Shown: piece after piece, positions 19,576 through 24,589 of the stretch | Numbering within the stretch: the first letter of the stretch is position 1 | Layout of the letters: the number at the start of each line of letters is the position of its first letter | NCBI GenBank assembly: GCA_025349905.2 | Contig: MU624774.1 | Location: forward strand, 1 to 24,589 | DNA length: 24,589 bases | Direction: 5' to 3' | From: Blastocladiella britannica | Lineage: Eukaryota > Blastocladiomycota > Blastocladiomycetes > Blastocladiales > Blastocladiaceae | The notes under the pieces: generated by a model | Databases searched by the model: none | Told to the model about the DNA's origin: nothing | The model's input: the letters and a program-made list of their open reading frames with translations, nothing else | Program-made: the position numbers and the translations under genes

Positions 19576-20666
19576 TCAAAAATAGACGAGCTTAAAGGGC
19601 ACAAGCACAGACGGGTCCGACCCGGACTGCATCAGGATCGTAATCTTGCGAGCGACAACTACATTTTCCAGCCATTCGATGACGTTTCCCTCGCTGTATT
19701 CGTGTGTAAGCGAGTGAACGGACGCAGTATAGAGGAAGACAACGGCTTGTCCAGCCTCGAGGTATTGTTTGAGCCATCACTCGGCCATGACCAAGTCGTC
19801 GCGTCTGAGGATCAGGTACCATTGCTCAGTGCTCAACGGGAGCAGTGACTTGTACTTAGCGCCTGTCTGGACACACCACCACAACACTGCAGTAATGCTA
19901 GCCATCGATGGCGCGCGCAGCAGGCCCGACATGTCCAAGTTGGATGCAAAGTCGGTGATGAAATCGATCGTGAATCCAGTGGGTGCGATGGTTGTGGAGA
20001 CGGCGACCAAATCACTTGTGTAGTCAGGATGCGAGCACAACAAGCGCTGCGTGACTCGCGAATTGTTTCGAAGCTCGGCGGTGCACATCTGTTCCAGTCG
20101 GCCCGCGTGAATGGAAACCGGGCATGCCACCATTCCAGCAGTTCGACGTTGTTCATAAATGAACAATATCCAAGACGATCAGAGACGTCCAGGTCCTGAG
20201 CCGGCAACTTGTCGCGATGAGCATCCCACCATTTCAGGACAGAGAGTTGAGAACCTTCCAACGCTGAGCGTACAATGCGATTTCCTCAATCAACTTTGAA
20301 CTTGCCAGCGGATGTCAACATGCGCTCCAGAATACCAACGGTTCCAGCCCGAGCACATTCCGCAGTGAGATCGGGGGTGATGTGAAGAGGTAGGCCCACA
20401 ATGACGCTCTTGTCCATCCACCAGTGCATCACTGCTGTGTCCAGATTGCGAGTACGATAATTCGTCTGGGGAAGCACAAGGTCGTGCCAGTCTGGGGCGA
20501 ATTCGAATGCGTTGAGTGAGCCGTCCCAGTGCGTGCCCGAGATATGCGAGCGTTGCCACAGCCAATCGGCACACGCAGGAGAAAAATACCATACATACGT
20601 CTCAGCCAAATCGCGAGCCCCAAATGTATGCTCTGGCGTCCGATGTTGCAGGAAACGGGTCCACCA
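19576..20666 (-). pseudogene. Downstream broken half of the L-x-WW repeat locus
   Basis: Directly downstream of the open repeat frame, the same minus-strand frame resumes after a TGA at 20667-20669 (WWTRFLQHRTPEHTFGARDL onward). It meets a second TGA at 20286-20288 and continues (NRIVRSALEGSQLSVLKWW, then VELLEWWHARFPFTRADW). It then loses frame by one base in about 20060-20110 and resumes (TQRLLCSHPDYTSDLV, LRAPSMASITAVLWWC). It meets a third TGA at 19777-19779 and ends at a TGA at 19576-19578. The recurring L-x-WW spacing is that of the large degenerate ankyrin-like repeat families of zoosporic fungi. All three internal stops are TGA. The most likely reading is a recently decayed gene; sequence error or several short genes are alternatives. 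Confidence 0.55.
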
Positions 20667-21446
20667 TCACTCGGCCACAGAAACGTCTTTATGACCAAGG
20701 GAACGCTCAACAATCCGCTTCAAAAGCATGGGTTCGGGCAGGTTGGGGGAACTGGCGACACGAAGCCACCACCAATCAAGGGTGGCAATCCAACCGGACA
20801 AAATGAAGTCTTGGTACGCATACGATCGCTTTATCGACGCGGTCGCTGTCGCCGTGTCAGACTGGGAGGTGAACCAGCGCTCCAGGAGGGCCACATTACC
20901 AGTCATTGCTGACAAGAGGGCATCGTCCACTGTAAGTTCGCCCAAATACCCACGGTCAAGGCCCCAGCTGAGCACCTTTGCTTGCCCGGCCTCGGCGGCC
21001 TGAGTCCAACACCAATACAGCTTGATATTGGCAGTCTGAGCAGTGGTGGCAAACCAATAGAGTACATTGAGGTGCCCATGCATCCTCGCCACAGCCAACA
21101 GACTGGTTTTGGTTCCCTTGAGCCAACCAGCACGGCCAACGGTGGCAGGTCCAGCAATTTCCCACAGCTTGGTAATGTCCCGCAGATCTCCCAGCTTTGC
21201 TGCTTCAGCAATGGTATCCTCAAAGTCGTCAAATAGAACGCGGCGCGGATAGTGAGAAAGCAGGGCCAGTCCGTGGCCGTGTTTAATCGCAGTTGAAGGT
21301 GCGTATTCGAGGAAACCGCGCGAGAGGACCAAGGCGAGAACTGATGAATCCGGGGGTAGTACATTGAGCACCATCAATACCTCTTCAGACGAGAACGTGG
21401 TGCCGGCGGCGTGGGCAAGAATTTTGTGGGCGACGTCGTCGATCAT
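20667..21446 (-). CDS. L-x-WW (degenerate ankyrin-like) repeat protein
   Basis: An open frame of 259 residues, start MIDDVAHKILAHA, stop TGA. The opening resembles the short F-box-like helix that starts many of these proteins. Helical repeats follow at ankyrin-like spacing (LFDDFEDTIAEAAKLGDLRD, ARMHGHLNVLYWFA, AAEAGQAKVLSWGL, MTGNVALLERWF, WIATLDWWWL). Such proteins are numerous in Blastocladiomycota and chytrids; their function is not known and partner binding is assumed. The frame stops in ...KDVSVAE, but the same frame continues with repeat sequence after the TGA, so this may be only the front part of a longer ancestral protein. The start is 49 bp from the divergent Vma22-like start. Confidence 0.6.
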   Translation of the reverse strand: MIDDVAHKILAHAAGTTFSSEEVLMVLNVLPPDSSVLALVLSRGFLEYAPSTAIKHGHGLALLSHYPRRVLFDDFEDTIAEAAKLGDLRDITKLWEIAGPATVGRAGWLKGTKTSLLAVARMHGHLNVLYWFATTAQTANIKLYWCWTQAAEAGQAKVLSWGLDRGYLGELTVDDALLSAMTGNVALLERWFTSQSDTATATASIKRSYAYQDFILSGWIATLDWWWLRVASSPNLPEPMLLKRIVERSLGHKDVSVAE

Positions 21447-21495
21447 GTCGAATACGCCGTGTGCGGACAAAAAATTTCGTTTTAAAAGACCAAAT
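21447..21495. promoter_or_regulatory. 49-bp divergent intergenic, repeat gene / Vma22-like
   Basis: Two start codons face away from each other across 49 bp. Real promoters must overlap one or both coding regions, or one of the two genes may be weakly expressed. The sequence includes AAAAAATTTCGTTTTAAAAG. Confidence 0.4.
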
Positions 21496-22131
21496 ATGAC
21501 CAAAACCAATGCCGACACGACGCTGATCGCGGCCCTCGACGCCTACCAGCATTTCCTTGACCGGTCACTGGCCAGTGCCAAGCACCTTTCTGCTGTATGC
21601 TCTTTTATTTTCCTCGCAACTGTCAGCCAGGCCTGACCACGTAACCAAGGAAATAAGGCACACTTTACGCTCTCGCAGGCGCGCAACGCCGACCCACTCG
21701 TACTCGGTCATGTCTGCTACGACTATCGAATGACTGCCTTGTATGCCCTTTCAAATTTTTGTTCTAATCCAACGCCAATGCCAATAACGAGCGAAAATTG
21801 GTAAGAAACCACATTGCCTGCGAAACCGAGTCCCTGACCCTCGTCCCGACGCCTCCACCGGCATCAACCCAAACCGGATGCGAAACCGACGAAGAGGAAA
21901 AACCTGCAGCTAACCCTCTGTTTTGGTTTGGTGCCCTGCCCAAGCCTGCGCTCCGTAAAGCGCAGACCGAGTTCCAATCGGGTACGCGTTTCATTGAAGT
22001 AATTTTGGAATTGTCCATCTCGGATTGACCAATCCATTGAATTAGCCCTCCCGGATCTCGTGGCCGCTGCAAATGCGCGCCTCAGGTTGGTGCTTGCATT
22101 GCATCGTCATCAGCAGCAACAACTGAAATGA
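21496..22131 (+). CDS. Vma22/CCDC115-like V-ATPase assembly factor
   Basis: Four exons, join(21496..21594,21679..21740,21806..21981,22046..22131), 140 residues, stop TGA. The key evidence is the C-terminal block NPLFWFGALPKPALRKAQTE plus FQSALPDLVAAANARL, which matches the family signature D-P-L-x-W-F-G-x-L-x-P-x-x-L-R-x-A-Q-x-x-F. The N-terminus is a helix (LIAALDAYQHFLDRSLASAK) and the middle holds a YDYRM stretch and an acidic linker. Vma22 acts in the endoplasmic reticulum with Vma12 and Vma21 to assemble the V0 sector of the vacuolar proton ATPase. The usual length is about 180, so this is short. Introns are 84, 64 and 65 nt. The least certain acceptor is that of exon 3, which follows GGTAAG; it is the only one found that keeps frame. 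Confidence 0.68.
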
Positions 22132-22208
22132 ATCCCCTCCCATTTTTTCCCTTTTAACTCTCCATTCATCGAGTATCCTTTGCGATCAGCGTCCAAACAA
22201 CGAAAATC

Positions 22209-24400
22209 ATGGCAATTGCAGTTACTATGGCACTTCCGCGTCCAGCCGCACCCAGCACCGCCACTAACCCGCGCGCAATGCATCGAAAACCAAGGTGGAT
22301 CCTGGCGAAAACCTCAGCACATGCGTTGCTTTCACTCGGACTATGGACCACCGCGAATTTGCTTCCATACCAGCCCCTCATGAATGACGGATCGGCTGAT
22401 TGGGCTGTTGCCCTGTTCCTGGTGGCCAACTTCGTGGTAATGCTGGGCATGAGCGCTAATCCTGCTGCCTGGCAGGCTGTGATCCTTGCCGACAAGAGCC
22501 ACTTGTACGGGCGCCTTCGTTCGCGTGCCATTGTCCGGACGGGCCTACTCTATGCATGCGTGCAGCAACTTCCAACGACCCTCGCCATCTTGTGCTTTGG
22601 GTTCCCGCTTCCATTTGCATGCCTGATCCCCGCCACGCTCTGGGTCCTCTTTCTCCCCATCGCTGGCGGCATATTCCTTGTGCCCAGTCGAACGTGGTCT
22701 GTAGGCGCGCAATCAGCGTCCAGCCACTTGACACGGCTCCTGTGCTCGATCATGCTCAAGCTCTCCCATACCGCCACTGCGACTGTCAACAGCAACGAAC
22801 TAGTTCATATCCTGGGAACCCCAACACCAGCGCATGTGGGCAAGCTGGCAGTCTACATGGCGACCACTGCCCTGGCATGGGCCATGGTGACTCTCTTTTA
22901 TGGCGCCTTCGTGGCTCTCACCGACTACCCAGCACTTCAAGTCACAGTGGTATTCTTGTTCCAAATCGGCCTGGGCTTTTTTCGGATGCTTCGCTCGCAC
23001 TACTTGTTGCGCATTGTTCCCCCTGGCTGCTTGCAGTCTGCACGCAAAGCATGGCTGCTCCGATTCGCTTCGTACTTTGACTTTGAGCTCTGCGGGGCCA
23101 TGTTTGTTGGGCTCTCGATGCCAACCATTGGGTCCTGGAAGTCGGGACTGGTGTTTATCACCTGCGATGCGCTGGGACTCGTTGCCAGCTTGGTGTATTT
23201 TTTCGCCACTGGTGGGCTCCACTCGAACGGCCGCTTTCTCCGTGTCGATACCGAGGCGATGCTCATTCAGCTGTTTTTGGGGCGACCTACAGTCATTATG
23301 CGCACTGCAGATGACGTTCATAAACCAAGTTTGCAGCGTCCATTACCCCAACTTGTTTCATTTGGCTGTAAAGTCTCTCGCCCAGCCAATCAGCGCGGCT
23401 CGCTGCTACTGTCGCCCGCCGTTGCTCAGAAGAGCTCAGTCATGCTTCCAATCATTATCACTACACCAATAGTTGCACCCGCAGAATCGGGGTCGTTTTC
23501 CTTGATGTTGATGAGCCGAGCACCCGGAACCCTCCAGCAAGGGCCCGACCTCTCCATTGACGCGCACCCATTATCACCAGCATCTCTGCGCAGGAGCGGC
23601 CATCTCGAGAAACTCGGCGACACAACACAGCCAAGTCTCCCACAATTGCCGCCCGCAGAACCCTCCACCACCATCACCCGGCGCGGATCGCTTGTGTTGA
23701 CCGCCTCGCGGACCCAGGTGGGATCACTCGCTCGAAGACCTTCTCTGGTTCCCTCCATTATGTCGCAAAAATGGCGAAATTCAAGCACATTGCGCCGTAC
23801 CGTTCAGGTCAGTATGCCCTCGCCCAGCGTTATTTTGCAGCTCTGCCTCGAGACGTTTTTCTTGGACTTGGTTGTTCGTGTTTTTTTCAAATGTTTTTCG
23901 GCGTGAATGTACTGACAATCCATGACATAAAGGTCCGTATTTTTTCAGGCCTGTATTTCTTCATGTACATTCTCCCAATCACGCAGTACCAGTGGATGCT
24001 GGACTGGAACCCAACGGTGGCGTTCGCGTACCGTCCCTCTCCCGATTCCATCGACCCGGTCAGCGAATCGCTCTTGTACATGATCCTCCATGTATTGATC
24101 TCGGGCGTGTTCGCAGTCGCGGTCCATTTTGTGAGCCGCCGGTCCACGGGCATTGGGCTGTTGGATCACGCACGAGAGTTGTTGCAGCATCCAGAGGTTT
24201 GCTTGGTTGTGATCGGATCGTTTTACATGGCTCCATCATTTGTTGCCGTGCGTCTTATCCTTTCCACTTTTTTGGAAGGTGTTCTAACATGCTTGCCTAT
24301 ATAGCCTGGAAAGCATTGGAATTTCTTGTCCTTTTTTTACGAGATTGTGACCACACGGCTGCGCACTGAACACGGTATTGGAGATGGAATTCCAAGTTAG
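22209..24400 (+). CDS. Orphan polytopic membrane protein (about 10-11 TM)
   Basis: Three exons, join(22209..23873,23933..24247,24305..24400), 691 residues, stop TAG. I do not recognise the family. Eight hydrophobic spans lie in residues 33-335 (for example ALFLVANFVVMLGM, LAVYMATTALAWAMVTLFYG and VFITCDALGLVASLVYFF). Then comes a loop of about 200 residues rich in Ser, Pro and Arg, and three more spans (about 545-575, 600-625, 640-660). The loop has two R-R-x-S sites (TRRGSLVL, ARRPSLVP), the consensus for cAMP-dependent kinase, plus similar NQRGSLLL and RRSGHL. Exon 1 ends DLV with a GTTCGT donor and exon 2 begins VRIFSGLYFF; this 59-nt intron has GTACTGAC near its end. A 3-nt earlier donor would also keep frame. 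The second intron is 57 nt. The layout suggests a regulated transporter or sensor; that is inference. Confidence 0.68.
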
Positions 24401-24479
24401 CCTGCCATGGAAATGGTGAACGATTTGCTTTGCATGGATTTCTCGTGTGTGGCTCCATTGCCCAAATCAAAAAATTACC
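24401..24479. promoter_or_regulatory. Intergenic before the terminal partial gene
   Basis: The 79 bp between the orphan membrane gene and the last start codon. The end is A-rich (AAATCAAAAAATTACC) directly before the ATG, as with several other starts in this window. Confidence 0.35.
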
Positions 24480-24589
24480 ATGTCCGCCCTCGCCACCGCC
24501 CTCGGCCTCGCCGCATCTGGCATCGCCACTGTCCTCGGCGCCGCCGCAACCGCTCTCGGCGTCGCTCCCACCAACCCCGCCACCGAAAC
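24480..24589 (+). CDS. Partial gene, hydrophobic Ala-rich N-terminus
   Basis: Begins at an ATG in an A-rich context and stays open to the window edge (36 full codons). The start MSALATALGLAASGIATVLG is Ala/Gly/Leu-rich without charges and codons end almost only in C, the style of a highly expressed gene. It could be a secretory signal or a first membrane span. Too little is present for identification. Confidence 0.5.
   Translation, partial: MSALATALGLAASGIATVLGAAATALGVAPTNPATE

Noticed and set aside
19576..20666. Idea that TGA is read as an amino acid throughout this genome
   Set aside because: The reductase, the SET gene, ADA1, the secreted protein and the Vma22-like gene all end at TGA at the expected family length or end, so TGA is a working terminator.
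23808..23840. GT...AG-bounded 33-nt segment in the last large gene
   Set aside because: Too short for an intron by the standards of this window (shortest well-supported 44-47 nt) and it is in frame without a stop, so it was kept as coding.
1..24589. tRNA, rRNA, CRISPR array, terminal inverted repeats, transposase or viral gene
   Set aside because: None was recognised on either strand. Weak RNA structure cannot be excluded by eye.

Overview
The window reads as nuclear DNA from a zoosporic, early-diverging fungus. Genes are compact, intron-bearing and on both strands, with GC-rich exons and short AT-rich introns (mostly 44-88 nt, donors typically GTACGY, GTATGY, GTGCGT or GTTCGT, acceptors CAG or TAG). 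Core eukaryotic genes (20S proteasome alpha4, RNA polymerase II Rpb7, SAGA Ada1, an H4K20-type SET methyltransferase, a Vma22/CCDC115-like V-ATPase assembly factor, SHMT, a Kv-beta-like aldo-keto reductase) sit beside two kinds of gene common in chytrid-grade fungi: a very large TmcB/TmcC-TPR-like membrane protein and an L-x-WW repeat (degenerate ankyrin-like) locus. A member of the Blastocladiomycota or Chytridiomycota is my inference. All exon joins below were made by hand from splice motifs, reading phase and remembered family conservation; no search was run.

Layout. 0.1-1.0 kb: proteasome alpha4 (-). 1.1-2.0 kb: RPB7 (+), divergent from it across only 107 bp. 2.2-3.4 kb: aldo-keto reductase (+). 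3.6-5.2 kb: mitochondrial SHMT (+). 5.2-10.2 kb: ten-exon TmcB-like giant (-), convergent with SHMT. 10.5-11.8 kb: orphan multi-spanning membrane protein (+) whose first exon is only 12 nt. 11.8-15.1 kb: KMT5/Set9-like SET protein (-). 15.2-15.3 kb: a possible 32-residue membrane peptide (-). 15.5-17.8 kb: SAGA Ada1/Hfi1 (-). 18.2-18.8 kb: secreted protein with two cysteine modules (+). 18.9-20.7 kb: the only degenerate part of the window, with a TGA-interrupted tract and a spliced tail on +, then the broken downstream half of an L-x-WW repeat locus on -. 20.7-21.4 kb: the open part of that locus. 21.5-22.1 kb: Vma22-like gene (+). 22.2-24.4 kb: large orphan polytopic membrane protein (+). 24.48 kb to the end: start of another gene (+).

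This is not an operon landscape, and I see no single pathway joining the genes. Two themes recur. Housekeeping and other genes are packed head-to-head with short shared promoters (107 bp between proteasome alpha4 and RPB7; 49 bp between the repeat gene and Vma22). Proteins that look lineage-restricted and placed at the membrane or outside the cell (TmcB-like giant, two orphan polytopic proteins, the duplicated-module secreted protein) lie between chromatin and transcription genes. No tRNA, rRNA, CRISPR array, complete mobile element or viral gene was recognised.
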